NCBI GenBank assembly: GCA_030762935.1
Contig: CM060900.1
Location: forward strand, 112,930,620 to 112,994,619
DNA: 64,000 nucleotides
Direction: 5' to 3'
Source of the DNA: Hymenopus coronatus
Taxonomy: Eukaryota > Arthropoda > Insecta > Mantodea > Hymenopodidae
The notes under the pieces were generated by a model. The model had not been told where the DNA came from, searched no databases, and saw nothing but the letters and a program-made list of their open reading frames with translations. How positions within the stretch are numbered: the stretch's first letter is position 1; each line of letters begins with the position of its first letter. The position numbers and the translations under genes were made by a program. Below are positions 39,448 to 50,644 of the stretch, piece after piece.

Positions 39448-40532
39448 TTAATACCTGAAGGTGTTGTTAATAAGTGCAGTGTTTTCCCTTCTATTTCTCT
39501 GATTTAAATCAGGTATAGGCAGTTCCTGGTAGATCCTCCTTCCTCTGTAAACAGCACCGTCTACGTCAGAAGTGTCATCATCTGCATTAATGGCCAAGGT
39601 ATGTAATACAAATGTTGCTACTATTATAGGAGGAACTCAAAGTAATTTGATGGCTAATTTCATTCTTAAACATGGAAATCGTCTTTTAACAATGCCAAAG
39701 GACCTTTCTATAACTGATCTTGTTTTTCTATGGGCCCTGTTATATGTCGTTCTGCAGAATTTTCTTCATTCATTGTAGGTGTAAGTAAGAAATGACAGCA
39801 GTGATATGCACTGTCTCCTAGAAGTCCACCTTGGGGAAATTCTTCAGCTTCAAATTCTGCATGAATTCTAGAGTTTCTAAAAATATTGCTATCATGTGCT
39901 GAACCTGGCCACCTAGCAACAATGTTCTGGAAATGAAGTTTTGAGTCGCAGACAGCTTGAGCATTTAAAGAAAACAAACCACGGCGGTTTCTGTATATCT
40001 CAGCATTATTCCCACCAGGTGATATAATTGGGATATGCGTGCAGTCTATTGCACCTAAAACTCCTGGAAAATGGCATATGTTATGGAAATCCTTCATAAC
40101 CCTTCTTACTTCACCCTCTTCCCTAGGCATATTGATGAAATGAGGTCTTACGGCTGCAATCACTCTTGTAACTTTGTGTATAGTTCTGCTTGCAGTCCCT
40201 TTATTTACATTAAAGATATCCCCAATCACCATTTGGAAGCTCCCAGTTGCATAGAACCATAATGTAAGAAGGATCATAAACATTGGATAGAGTGCATAAT
40301 TCCTCAGAGTTTGTGCCCTTAATTGTACATGTAGCCTATGCTCCAGTTCTTCGACTGCATGCTTTGATAGTTGAAATCTCATTTTGAATTCTCTGTCATT
40401 AAGCTCTAAGATGGGATTCCTTCTATGTTGAAAAACATGAGGTGCCCTTATAAATTCAAAATCCGCACCATGAGATATCTGAGTAATCTGACATCTGAAA
40501 ATATTAGCATAGGTTATAATCAATGAATGCAT
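39448..40532 (-). pseudogene. HARBI1-like DDE transposase/nuclease, frameshifted
   Basis: The main frame (39708-40532, 274 codons) contains a helix-turn-helix-like region (GDIFNVNKGTASRTIHKV, residues 104-121) and the DDE nuclease core: GAIDCTHIPI (Asp163), GSAHDSNIF (Asp214) and LLGDSAY. Near 39745-39755 the frame shifts. The expected YNRAHRKTR and VIERSFGIVKRRF, with the catalytic Glu, continue in the next frame, stop at a TGA near 39640, and a C-terminal tail (ADDDTSDVDGAVYRGRRIY) reaches TAA at 39448-39450. At least two lesions make it inactive. Start is uncertain; the first 50 codons may be intronic. Confidence 0.9.
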
Positions 40533-40754
40533 AGGTTATAAACAATGTGTTCTGCAAGGGAATTGTGAAATATATAGGCTAATTATCTAAATAACTACAA
40601 AAATGTGTTACTTACCATTTTTTTGAAGTTGTATTAAAACTTGTACTATTTATTTCTTCCTTGTTTAAAGAAAGGACAACTATTATGTATCTTCAGCAGT
40701 TCTACTAATCCAAGTTCAGTTAAGTTAACTGGAGAAAATTCACCAGTCAGATTT

Positions 40755-40786
40755 GATCTTAGTTCAAGATGCCTTGAACTAAGATC
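40755..40786. promoter_or_regulatory. Subterminal inverted motif pair (right)
   Basis: GATCTTAGTT at 40755-40764 and its inverse complement at 40777-40786 form a dyad within CTTAGTTCAAGATGCC...TTGAACTAAG. Counterpart of the left-end motif. Confidence 0.45.
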
Positions 40787-40859
40787 ATTGTTTATACAAC
40801 GACAATTCTAAGTTCAGCTTGATTTGAGATCAATTTCAGGTGTTTGAACTCAGATTAAC

Positions 40860-40876
40860 TTTTATGCAACCGGGCC
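40860..40876 (-). repeat. Harbinger right terminal inverted repeat
   Basis: TTTTATGCAACCGGGCC, perfect inverse complement of the left end; followed by TAG. Confidence 0.95.
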
Positions 40877-40879
40877 TAG

Positions 40880-41478
40880 GAGTACTAATGTTCTATGTCT
40901 CCAACTTTTTGGCCAGGTTTCCTGTATTGGTACTGAATGGTATTTGCTAATGCACATCATCGCATATTCAGTTTTTCCTCCACCTTCGTATGGCCACTTA
41001 TGCTCCCTGTATTCATATTTTTGTGCATATCTTTCCTGCCTTTTTATGATTGTGATAAAAATACAACAGCAAAGTTTGCCTTCCTTACATCTCACAGCAA
41101 AAGCACTATCCCACAGCAACATTACAAAATAGAGGAGGTGAGGTTAGGCTAGGGATATACATACATATGCTCAAGTTTCTGATTCACAGTTAGGATTACT
41201 GCATACACCTAAGTCTCTAGTGAGTTTCATTCATTTTCTGGTGGCTTTATGTTGGAAACACCCACAATTCTTTGCTAATAGCTTGCTTCCAACCAAAATT
41301 TGCTGTCCTGTTTTACCCAACCATGCATATTTTCATACTTTTTGGTATTTAAGAAAGTGTCAAAAATGTTGAAACAGGATGGGTATAGCAGGTTATTTCA
41401 AGACGTGAGGATTAGTATCCTGGCTTCTAGATGCTTCCTAGTCAGTAATAAGGTTTGTTCCCCTTTTTAAATACATTA
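40880..41478. other. Intergenic, no recognised feature
   Basis: Moderately AT-rich sequence between the Harbinger and pogo-like elements. Overlapping short frames near 40862-41152 show no domain. Confidence 0.5.
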
Positions 41479-42338
41479 CAATGGAACTTGGATAAATCCA
41501 AGGTGAAGTGACAAGAAAAACATTTGAAATATCCAAAAACTCAAATTACAAAAGTTACGTCTAAAATTGACATTAGCAATACGGGTAAAAACAACTCTAC
41601 TTACACTGGCCTATACCTCGAAATACTGACAAATTTTACACAAATGACACAGTGCCTAAAATAATGTAGGAATTAGCATCTCTTCAACTTCAAGCTTTCA
41701 TACCTGCTTAAACTACTTTAATACACACTTGTCGACATGAGGATTTTCCAGTTGTCTCCTTCTTTTTCATACCATTTTCAATGAAGGCACTGTTAAAATT
41801 TTCAACTTACTCTTCAGATAAATTGACAAAGGGCTCATGATATCCTATATTCCTTTGCAATCTCAGATTTTTTCTTCAAACCCTTTTCAACTTTTCGAAT
41901 GATGTGACTTTTCCCTTAACAGTTAACCTTGTACTGAACATGTGGTTTACGAAGACAGAGTGAGATTGATTTGCAACATACTGAACAGTAGGAAGCTCAA
42001 GCTACAACTAAAGGTGCACATGTTTTAAACAAGGGAATATGGGAGCAAATAGAGAAGCTCAAGGCTAGCAGTTAGGAGATCTGTTCCAAACCCCAAACTG
42101 CATACTAACTGCATTCCAACCTATTTTGCAGAAACACATGGAAGAAGTTATATTAAATTTCCACATTTACATTAATTTTCTCCTAACGTTTCTGAACTAA
42201 AATTTCAAATTAAAGAAAATGAAATTTGAATTACAAGTGATTTTTTTACATTGTTTTAATACAAAATTCAAGGGACCAAAAAAATATTTGAATCAACAAT
42301 TTCAAATTATAAACCTTCAAATTATCCGAGTTCCACTG
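41479..42338. mobile_element. pogo/Tigger-like DNA transposon remnant
   Basis: 860-bp element. The left end CAATGGAACTTGGATAAATC (41479) and the inverse complement of the right end, CAGTGGAACTCGGATAATTT (reading back from 42338), match at 20 of 25 positions. Both sides are flanked by TA (41477-41478; 42339-42340), the target used by Tc1/mariner-pogo elements. The CAGTGGAACT-type end resembles Tigger ends. The inside holds a minus-strand relic of the pogo DNA-binding domain but no catalytic domain, so most of the transposase has been deleted. Confidence 0.82.
41700..41932 (-). pseudogene. pogo/Tigger transposase DNA-binding domain relic
   Basis: Read on the minus strand, broken frames give RLTVKGKV, then IIRKVEKGLKKKSEIAKEY and RIS, followed after a stop and shift by LENPHVDKCVLKWFKQ. 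This matches the order of the CENP-B/pogo N-terminal helix-turn-helix followed by the linker to the second HTH (family knowledge). Stops and frameshifts are frequent; there is no usable protein. Confidence 0.72.
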
Positions 42339-43338
42339 TATATTAGCTGCTGTAAGTTGCAAACTGTTGACATGCTTGAAATAAAATGCTAATTTTGAAG
42401 CTCTGGCATATAAATAAATTTCTAAAATTGAATTAGATCTGGAAATCTCTATGCTATATCCAAGGAGCCTAGCCACAGATGCATGCTGATGATCACACTG
42501 AATTTTTAAAATTTTAATTGAACTTGCAATCTTAATGCTTACAGAAGGCTAGTGTGAAACATTAATTGAAGGTCTCAGGAGTAAACTATGGTAATGAGCA
42601 TTTGCACTAAAATTGAGTTCAAGCAAGTACTATGTGCACATATATCCTTGGGCACTAGTTTTATGGGGAAGCAAGGGCCAAGGGTACTGTTGTCAACTAA
42701 AGAAAGTTTCTTTCTTTGAGGTCTTGAGTCATTATGGTGGATAGGTTATATAATTTATTGTGAACTAGCTGAATTACTAAACCAAACAGCACATGTGTGT
42801 GTGCATGAGATCTGGGATCTATAGACAGAATGGAATCTTAAGTTACTAGAATTGAGGGTGTTCAGGGTATATCATGTCTCAATGTTGCTGTTCTGCAATA
42901 CTTTGGAAATTATGCAAAAGAGGACTAGGGATACAACTGTCCAAGAAAAGGTGTTCACATAGCAAATAAGGGTAAGGTGTCTTAGTTTATTTACGAGTAA
43001 AAGTTTGATGTTCTGCAAAGAGGTGACAGCAGCATACAATGTCAGATTTCTCACCTCTGCTGGATTGCTCGTCTCTGTCACGAAAATAATGTTAAGGGAC
43101 AACAAAACAGCTGCCAGTAATGAAGCTCTGTGTATTGGTAATGGCAAAGCAGGGTAAGTGAGTTACTTAGAAGGATCTCGAAGATTTTAAGTGATGACTC
43201 TGTGAAAGATCCTGACTTTGTTCCTCATAAAGATGACCAGCTCCATTCACCCTAAAGTATCAGTTCTAAGGTAAATATGGTTTACATACTCTTTCATCCA
43301 AATAATGCTAATTCATGTATAATGATTTGTTTACAGAG
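42339..43338. other. Intergenic, nothing firm
   Basis: AT-rich, no domain-bearing frame. A short stretch at about 43188-43253 (plus) reads DDSVKDPDFVPHKDD before a stop and could be an upstream exon of the relic at 43339; unproven. Confidence 0.4.
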
Positions 43339-43596
43339 GAGTTATTGGAATTGACCCAAAAAATGAAATTTTTAGATACGTACAATGGTGACTTTGAGTT
43401 TGTTAGTCTTTTTGAGCATGGAAGACCTAAGTAGCAACTTATATCACTATATCCCAATCAACTCCATAAAAATATTTGGAAGCATGGCCAATACAGTAAA
43501 AACAAACTAAGCGATGTACTTTCTAGTCTGAAATGGATTCCTCCTATACACCATGACTGGTACAACAACCTGACTGGAAGTATTGAACATGATTGA
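43339..43596 (+). pseudogene. Unidentified exon-like relic
   Basis: After TTTGTTTACAG (a good 3' splice site ending at 43336) one frame runs 85 codons to TGA at 43594-43596 with a single in-frame TAG (about codon 34). It reads FEFVSLFEHGRPK before the TAG and, after it, KLSDVLSSLKWIPPIHHDWY. The composition looks protein-like and unlike the flanking AT-rich noise. I do not recognise the family; it may be a decayed transposon protein or host exon. Confidence 0.4.
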
Positions 43597-45124
43597 AATG
43601 AAGGTGAATATCACTAATATTCATATATGGTGATAATCATAATTTCATTTAATATAAACAGTATTAAGTATACTCTTATTTCATGTAGACGACATTACGT
43701 GCACCTGCTCCCTCAGGAGGCACTACCTCATTGTATCACTGGCCGTGCAGGTAGGGAGTTTGTGTGTTCTGATGATGCTAAGGGCAATACCGGACATGGT
43801 CACTCATACCAGGCAGGCCGAAGCTGAAGGAACCAGGCGAAGAGTGTCCCACAATGACCTTCCCTTTATTCCCTCCCTAAGTCCAACCCCAAAGTGTAGT
43901 GCAACTCATGCTGAGGGGGTGAATGGTACAGGGCTAAGTGTATCACTAACGGGGCCTCTGGATTTCTGGAAACCTCCAGAGTATCTAGCCCTACCCAGTT
44001 GTGCAGGGCTTTACCTAAGCAGACACTCTTTCCCCAGCTTCTTGTGGGATACTACATTTTTTTAATTAATTACAGTAATATCCTACATTTACAATCCCGT
44101 CATTTGCAACACCATATGCTGGTCTCTCTGTATGATTACAGCGTGTTTACATTTATGAAATGTTAAGCTTTGCTCCACGCCATATAATACACAGGCCAGT
44201 TGGAAGGGGGGTGGGGCAGTATCAAAGTAAAATGCCATTGCTTCCAACCAAGAAGATAACATGATGATCAATTCAAGTAACCATGCTAAGACCCCTTTTC
44301 CCTCACACATGATTATGAATCAGCACATCACACTTCCTCTTTTTTAAGTCACATTGGTGTAAAATAGCTAAAACTATCAAGTTTGTCTTGTAGAAGCTTT
44401 CCGTTTTTGGCTGAGAACTGTTTTGGGCATGCTTTTGTCGCAGTTGGAGTCATTCTTGCTGATTTATTTACATTTGCAATCTATTTATTTGTTATGCCTT
44501 TCTTTTGACACTTTGTTCTTTTTATCTGATTTTGGCGGCTAAAGTCATTTTTCGAAAATTGCTGTTGCTTTTTCGTATATGCGTTAATCTTTTTTGTTAT
44601 TGTGTGATAATATGCTGTGCCCATGTTGTGTGTTCACCATGCTTGAGAACACAGAGCATCCATATTACACACATGAGTTTCTGATTTCTGTGGTAAAACA
44701 CAGAGAAAGCACTACATCTAGTGCTTCAGGATGTGGCCCAACATCCAAAAAACTAAAATATGCAATATTCACAATAAAAATAAACTGGAAACTGGTTCGA
44801 AACTTTGAGCAAAAGGCTAAGCCAGTTGATGGCATGCAGAAAGGCACTTAAGCCAGGATTACCATGAACTTAACATGACAGGACTTGAAGTTCAGAAATG
44901 CTGAATTAACATAAAGGAAATGACTCACGATTAGCAGGTTTTATCATACTACTCCTTCATGTGACTGGTTCTAATTACCATTTAATATCAAAATTAACAA
45001 TGGGAAGAGTTTGGCATTCATAAACTCTTGTTACCATCAATCCCCGTATCATTTAATCCAATGTGTTAGACTTCCTGTTACATTAAACTCATTGAAATCT
45101 CAGCTTTTAAGGTGGCTAACATTC
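43597..45124. other. Intergenic, including a GC-richer block of unknown origin
   Basis: About 43690-44050 is noticeably more GC-rich and less biased than its surroundings and contains a 106-codon frame without a recognised domain. It may be an unclassified repeat copy. The rest is AT-rich with no supportable feature. Confidence 0.4.
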
Positions 45125-45139
45125 TTGGGATTTGGGGGC

Positions 45140-45217
45140 CCCATTAACTGTGGTCTTATTGACGCGTTTCGCATTAGCACTCTGCCGTGAAAAGGTCGCA
45201 GGTTCAAATCCCACTTT
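45140..45217 (+). repeat. tRNA-like sequence (SINE head or tRNA pseudogene)
   Basis: Contains a perfect B-box GGTTCAAATCC (45201-45211) preceded at tRNA-like distance by GCATTAGCACTCTGCCGTG. No complete cloverleaf can be folded by eye, so it is not called a functional tRNA. Confidence 0.5.
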
Positions 45218-45308
45218 GGGTATGTTCTGTTATATGTTTGTGCCCATCTAGCAAGTTATCCATTATCCGATGGCCAAATAGTGTCCATGCTGAAGGCCAA
45301 TATTGATA

Positions 45309-45320
45309 GGGGGGGGGGGG
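45309..45320. repeat. Poly-G run of 12
   Basis: Uninterrupted run of twelve G; possible site of assembly length error. Confidence 0.9.
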
Positions 45321-45649
45321 ATCTTGGGATTCAAAATTTTAGTGCATCTATTGGCTAGGTTAATCGAATCAGAAAGATGTATAACAAAATTATTTATCGA
45401 GAATCTATTGTTGTTAATGGCAAAACAGTGGAAGATTACAGGAGCTAGCTTTGAAATATGAGCCCAGGAACGCTTTCATCTTGGATGAGACTTGATTGCC
45501 TATCTTTACTTTCTGTAGAGAAGGTATTGTATTCAATCCAAAAATTAAAATTCAGAGATTTCAGCGGAAGAACATATTTTGACTAAATAAATAATAAATA
45601 TTAAATTTATTGAAGAAATAGGTATAAGTTCAGTATCTTTCGAGGATGG

Positions 45650-45990
45650 TCGTCTCTTTAGCGTGGTGGTAGCGCGGCTACGTTTACCAAGCAGGAGACT
45701 CGGGTTTGATTCCTAGTACCAGTATGGGGATTTTCTCCTGCTGAGTGTCGTCCTCCATGGTATAGTGGTTACCATATATACCCAAGGTCGTGGGTTCAAG
45801 CAAGATAGATAGATTTTTTTGGGGGATAAAAATCCTTAGCATGGCTTCATTCAGAAGGGAAGTAAAGCCGGGGTCCTGTGTCATAGATTTACGGTACATA
45901 AAAGAACCTCAAGCCTGAAAGAATAGGCATCTGAGCAAAATTAAGCGGTCTTTAATGCCCAACATAGAATGGGACACTAAGAACCACAGC
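45650..45990 (+). mobile_element. tRNA-derived SINE-like composite
   Basis: Two tRNA-like heads in tandem. Head 1 (45650-45720) has TTTAGCGTGGTGGTAGCGC as A-box region and GGTTTGATTCC as B-box. Head 2 (45747-45803) has CCATGGTATAGTGGTTA and GTGGGTTCAAGC. They are followed by a body containing GGGAAGTAAAGCCGGGG and GTAAAAGAACC-like TAAAAGAACCTC. The body style resembles LINE-related SINE bodies in invertebrates, from memory and not checked. The 3' limit is uncertain and no tail is seen. Confidence 0.55.
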
Positions 45991-46614
45991 AGCTCAAGAG
46001 CATCCATAGATAAAGCTCAATTTAAATTTTTTATTTCTCTTGCTGAGAGATCTGGCACTCAGCATCATTAGGTCCCCAAGGTGCTAATTGAATGAAAAAG
46101 TAGCAGCTCAAGGTCGGTAAGGCTGCATTAACTGGACGAGAGGGAGCGGGACACTACCATGTCCCACGCTCCAATACTCCACCCCATTTATGATGCCTAT
46201 AGTGAGCAGGGGTGGGGCACTCAACGGCAGACTATGGCTCTCCTCAGGCTGCCACACCATGAAGCTAAAGTTCTTTCAACTTCAAGTTAAAAAAAATGCA
46301 TCTTTTAATGTCTCAATCCTGGACACAGTGTACTTAATTGGAAATTCCTGGAAAGCAGAATTCTACAAGAATTGTGCTTACTCTCAGCTGTCAGCACAGA
46401 AATGAAGCTACTTCTTATTGCATGGAAAATGTTGCAACCTAACTGCACTTTAGGATACTTTCTGGAGGTGAAAGTGGTTACATTTGATTTACCCTTTGCC
46501 CCTGTTTACACTACTGCTCCTCTGCTCCCTTGTAAAAGAGGGGAATACTGAATTAAGTGGTTTTAAAAAAACACTTTTTGGTCAGTCTTTCTTTCCTTTT
46601 TTTTTTTTCTGAAA
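45991..46614. other. Intergenic, upstream of the hAT-like relic
   Basis: No recognised domain. It may contain the missing N-terminal part of the hAT-like element, but no BED zinc finger is visible. Confidence 0.4.
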
Positions 46615-47834
46615 ATGCCACTGTCCAAAGAATTTACTGGGACTGTTTATTTCTTAGGTGCTGGGAATCTTCCTCATGCTCATACATTGCACACTAAATA
46701 TGTTCCTGTTCTTGGAGAGGAACGTATACAGACTCTAAAGGAGGTAGTGAAGGACAAGCCAGTGGTGATCCTGAGCGATGAGACTACCGACCGCAAAGGA
46801 CAATACATTTTTGTAGTTTTATTCGTCCACTTATTTGCGCTGAAACCACTAGAACATGTGGGTGGCGTCAAAGTCCTGGAAAATGCGACATCAGCAAAAT
46901 GTTCTCGTGCCATATTAAGTGTTGGTATGTCCTGCAGTATTGAATTTGATAAAGTTGTAGCAGTTGTTTCAGACTCAGCACAATATATGGGTGCCTGTGT
47001 GGATTCACTGCGAATACCATGTTACGACTGTATGGTGAACATTCAATGCTGGGCAAACAAATTGAATGTTATAGGCAGCATGTGGTCGAACCTTCTTCCT
47101 GAGTTCAATACCTGTGTTGCCCAGTCAAAGGAAATGCTTATGAACACAAGGAAGAGAAAACACTGCTTCCTTTCCTTCCTAAGGCAGAAATATGTAACTG
47201 ATAAGAGCAGGTGCACCCTGTATCCAATGCTTGTATTAACTCGCTGGAATTCATGGTTCAAATCTACAGAATACCTTATGGAACATGTTCAAGATATTAA
47301 GGAATTTTCTTCATCACTGCAAGAGGAAAGCTATGCAGTTATATATTTCAGAAACCTTATGCAAAATGATGTGAATGTGATAGTGGTCTAAACATCCTTT
47401 CTTTTAGAACATTTTAAAACAGTTATCAATCTAATCCAAGTTCTTGAGGGTAATTCATACCCATATGTGCACAAACTAACGTCAAAGATCGAGCACATTC
47501 TTGGCACATTTGAGGCTGTAGGTAGTGGTGTACTGGGTGATGAAACACAAAAACTTGTTGCTTTAGTTCAAAAGAATTACAGCATTAAACAAACAGTCCA
47601 GAATTTAGAACACAAATGTCACACAAAACTATCACTGCTCAATGTGAGGTTAAAGGGCAAGGGTTCATCACCAATATGTGGAAATTATTTGATGAACAAA
47701 ATATATTAAGAAATTCAGTTGGTCTAAATCTGCATTCTGTCATGCCTGGCAAGCCTGTAATGAAAGATTCATCGCTTTATGAACTAGTTGAAGGATATAG
47801 TGCTTTGAAGGCCAACATTAAGAAACAGCAGTAA
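46615..47834 (+). pseudogene. hAT-like (DUF659/CGGBP1-like) transposase, broken
   Basis: The first frame (46615-47391) contains the block around VVILSDETTDRKGQYIFVV, matching the first catalytic Asp region of hAT-type or DUF659 transposases. It continues with VVSDSAQYMGACVDSLR, NIQCWANKLNVIGS and LVLTRWNSWF. An in-frame TAA at 47389-47391 interrupts it. The same frame resumes with HKLTSKIEHILGTFEAVGSG and LGDETQKLVALVQKN up to 47709, and a further shift leads to a tail ending at 47834. The N-terminal BED finger and C-terminal dimerisation domain are missing or unrecognisable. Similar proteins are often labelled CGGBP1-like in arthropod annotations (family knowledge). It is a dead copy. Confidence 0.75.
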
Positions 47835-48631
47835 ATAGGGACCAAATTAATATTGTGACAATATTGCTGGCAATGAGGAATATACTATGGAAATATACTA
47901 TCAGATTTACAGACTAATTTAAAGCTACAAAATGTGGAAATAATGCTGGGGAAATATTTTGAACAGTAAGAAAAAATCACATTGTATTACAAATGTTAAA
48001 AGAGCATTTCACTGTATATATTATGTTGTAGTTTAGCTTTATTTAGTGTTTATCTTTTAAGACATTAAGCACCATAAATATTGAAACTGCCTCAAATTAT
48101 TTAACAATTTTGTTTACTGCTTTCCACATGTATGAGCCTTTTTATATCAACTTTTTTCACGGTCATCCAGCACTTTTTTTAGCGATTTTTAAGAATTTTA
48201 TTCACCATTTTTTTGGATCCCTACACATGACTGCCCAGACCTGCATTCAATGAAAACAAACATGAGTCATGTCAACATTTAGCAGAACTAGCATCCTTAT
48301 AACCACACAAATAACACAGAGAATGAGCAGGATGTTGCTATATATTCTATGCTTGCTATTATGAAACACATTTTGCTATTAGTTATCACATAGTTGCATT
48401 TTCAAAATCTGATAGCCTTCAATGAAATGCTTAGATCACCATTTCCTTTCTAAACCTTTGATTCTATAAATAACTATTGTAAAACAACAGTTTTAATTAT
48501 AATAGAGTGAATCTTGAAACACTTGATGGCTAATCTCAGATCTAAAGGAATTTTAACCCAATCCTTTCAATCTTATTTTTCTTTCCAACTTTGAAACTAT
48601 GTATGCCTAGTAGGAAAGAACAATTATTTTT
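47835..48631. other. Intergenic / probable 3' flank of the zinc-finger gene
   Basis: AT-rich, no coding frame. It would contain the 3' UTR of the minus-strand zinc-finger gene; no decisive polyadenylation signal was identified. Confidence 0.5.
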
Positions 48632-49604
48632 CTACATTGATAGATTCGTTTGCATTTCACCAGAAACCTGTGGCATGACTCTAACTTCAAGGATGGAACT
48701 CTCAGCTTTTGGATCTGCATCTGAGTTTACAGAATGGCATTTTGCATGACTAAGAAGATTTCCACGTTTATTAAAAACTTTACCACAATGAACACAACAG
48801 AATGAGCCTTCTTCCATATGTGTTTTCTTGTGCGTTGCAAGATACCAATGAAAGAGAAAACTTTTTCCACATATATCACAAGAAAATGGTTTATGATCAC
48901 TGTGAGACTTTAGGTGTTTCTGTAACATAGACTTATCACTATAACTCTTACCACAAACACCGCAAACATGAGGTCTATCACCAGAATGGGAGCGTCGGTG
49001 TTTAGCCAAATCAGCTCGCCGAGCAAACTCTCGCCCACATTCTGCACAAGGAAATCTTTCTCCTGCATGTATTTTCAAATGAATATTTAAATTAGTTTTC
49101 CACTTAAAAGACTTGCCACATATATCACAAGTAAATGGAGCTTCTTGTGAGTGTACACGTCGGTGATCAGACAGATGAGAACGTACACGGAAACTTCGCC
49201 CACAGGTAGCACAAGTGAAAGGTCTTTCACCTGAGTGAGTTCTTCGATGTGATTCTAAATTTCGTTTATCTCCAAATGCCTTCCCACAAGTTGTGCAAGG
49301 ATAAGGTCTTTCTCCAGTATGAGTTCGTCTATGACGTTCCAACTTTCCCCGAACACTAAATGCTTTGTTGCAGAACTCGCAAGAAAATAGTCCAGCATGA
49401 ATGCGCTGATGCAATGTCAAATCCCAACGAAGCACAAAAGCTTTACCACATTGATCACATATATGTGGACGTACCTGTGTATGCACACCCATATGTGCAT
49501 TAAGATTTGTCCTTCGCATAAATGATTTACCACACACGTCACAATGGAATCGCTTCTCTGATCGTGGAGGACTAATATTCTCTTCCCCGGCTGGTAACTT
49601 ATAT
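48632..49604 (-). CDS. C2H2 zinc-finger protein, terminal exon
   Basis: Probably a nuclear DNA-binding transcriptional regulator. The exon encodes ten tandem C2H2 fingers of about 28 residues. They begin with HCDVCGKSF and end with FCCVHCGKVF. Several are joined by TGERP/SGERP-type linkers, while others have divergent linkers (HAGLF, HSQEAP, HSDHKP). A short acidic/Ser tail (NSDADPKAESSILEVRVMP) follows the last finger. I place the exon start at 49604 because TTTGCATTGTTGACAG directly precedes it on the minus strand, splitting an Arg codon. An ATG further upstream (49648) would lie in the intron. No stops or shifts are seen, so this looks like a working host gene. Upstream exons are not identifiable here and could lie beyond the retrotransposons. 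Bases 49605-49606 are the acceptor AG. Confidence 0.9.
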
Positions 49605-50644
49605 CTGTCAACAATGCAAAAGATGAGTAATTTCTTGGTTAGCAACACATTTTACAAACTATAAATTTTGTATAGTGGAAATTATATTTCTAAAGTATAG
49701 AAACTGGATGGCTTAAAAACATAACACTACCTACTCTACACATGAGTTCATCTATATTATTCAACAGTTAGCTTGTGGAGTTATGGATAAACACTTATGC
49801 ATAACATCTTGGGCATCATGGCAAGGTGATGAGAATTTCAGCACAACCAATTTATTAGTTTTTAAATATGAAATATAAGTACAATACACTTGTGTTTCTG
49901 TTAAAAGAACTTTACCTTATTTCTTGAATTAGCTCAAAATGTATAGCCTGAGGGATTGCCAGCATTCCAAGCTAGCAGTACTTGTTATAAATGCAGCTCA
50001 TTTCTTTACAATGCAACACATTTTTAATGCCTGTCAATCTGTAATGTTTTGACCCATGCTCCCCACATTATCATCAGTATTTGATTATTCTAAAAATCAG
50101 TTTGTATGCAGCTGTTGCATCACAAAGAAGTTGCATTCATTCACTTATGAGAAACAAACAGATGATGGTGAAGAGTAAATAATTAAAGCAACAGTGATTA
50201 TTTTTATATTGGGAATGGCCAGAAAAGCAAAGGATGAGAACTCTGTTAACAAAGATACAAGAACAGAGCCTCTCTCTTCCTGGTGTAAAATAAATTGCTA
50301 AAAAATGATATCCCTGGAATGTTTTATGTTGTTCTTCAATGAAGACATATTGCAGATCACAGAACAGACTAACATCTATGTAATGACTTCAGAAATTTCT
50401 CCAGGGAATGAAGGTTCAAAGAAACAAATCAGATATAAAAATAAAGGCTTTCTTTGGTGTGTTGTTAGGAGAATTTTATTATGTATGCATAATTCTTAGG
50501 TCTACAGCTAGAAAGCCTGCACTTATGATTGCCTTAGGGATATCAGTGACCAGGAACTTCTATGAATATGTCCCCAGGTGCAATGTTGCCCACTGTGTGC
50601 TGAAGGTGTGGGATTGGGACCCCACTGGAAGTAGACAAGATAGT
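49605..50644. other. Probable intron of the zinc-finger gene, no other feature
   Basis: AT-rich sequence upstream (minus sense) of the splice acceptor. No exon or repeat can be supported. Confidence 0.5.

Larger units (their letters stand above)
38216..40876. mobile_element. PIF/Harbinger-type DNA transposon, complete ends, inactivated genes
   Basis: 2,661-bp element with perfect 17-bp terminal inverted repeats (GGCCCGGTTGCATAAAA at 38216-38232; its inverse complement at 40860-40876). It is flanked by TAG on both sides (38213-38215 and 40877-40879), which fits a 3-bp target-site duplication. It encodes the two proteins typical of the superfamily in opposite orientation: a Myb/SANT-like DNA-binding protein (plus) and a HARBI1-like nuclease (minus). 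Both are broken, so the copy is non-autonomous. Repeats of GATCTTAGTT near both ends are candidate binding sites. Confidence 0.93.

Noticed and set aside
43745..44065. 106-codon plus-strand frame as a gene
   Set aside because: No recognisable domain. The frame is explained by locally higher GC content, and the block looks like an unclassified repeat.
45140..45803. Functional tRNA genes
   Set aside because: B-boxes are good but no complete acceptor, D and anticodon stems can be paired by eye, and no T-run terminator follows.
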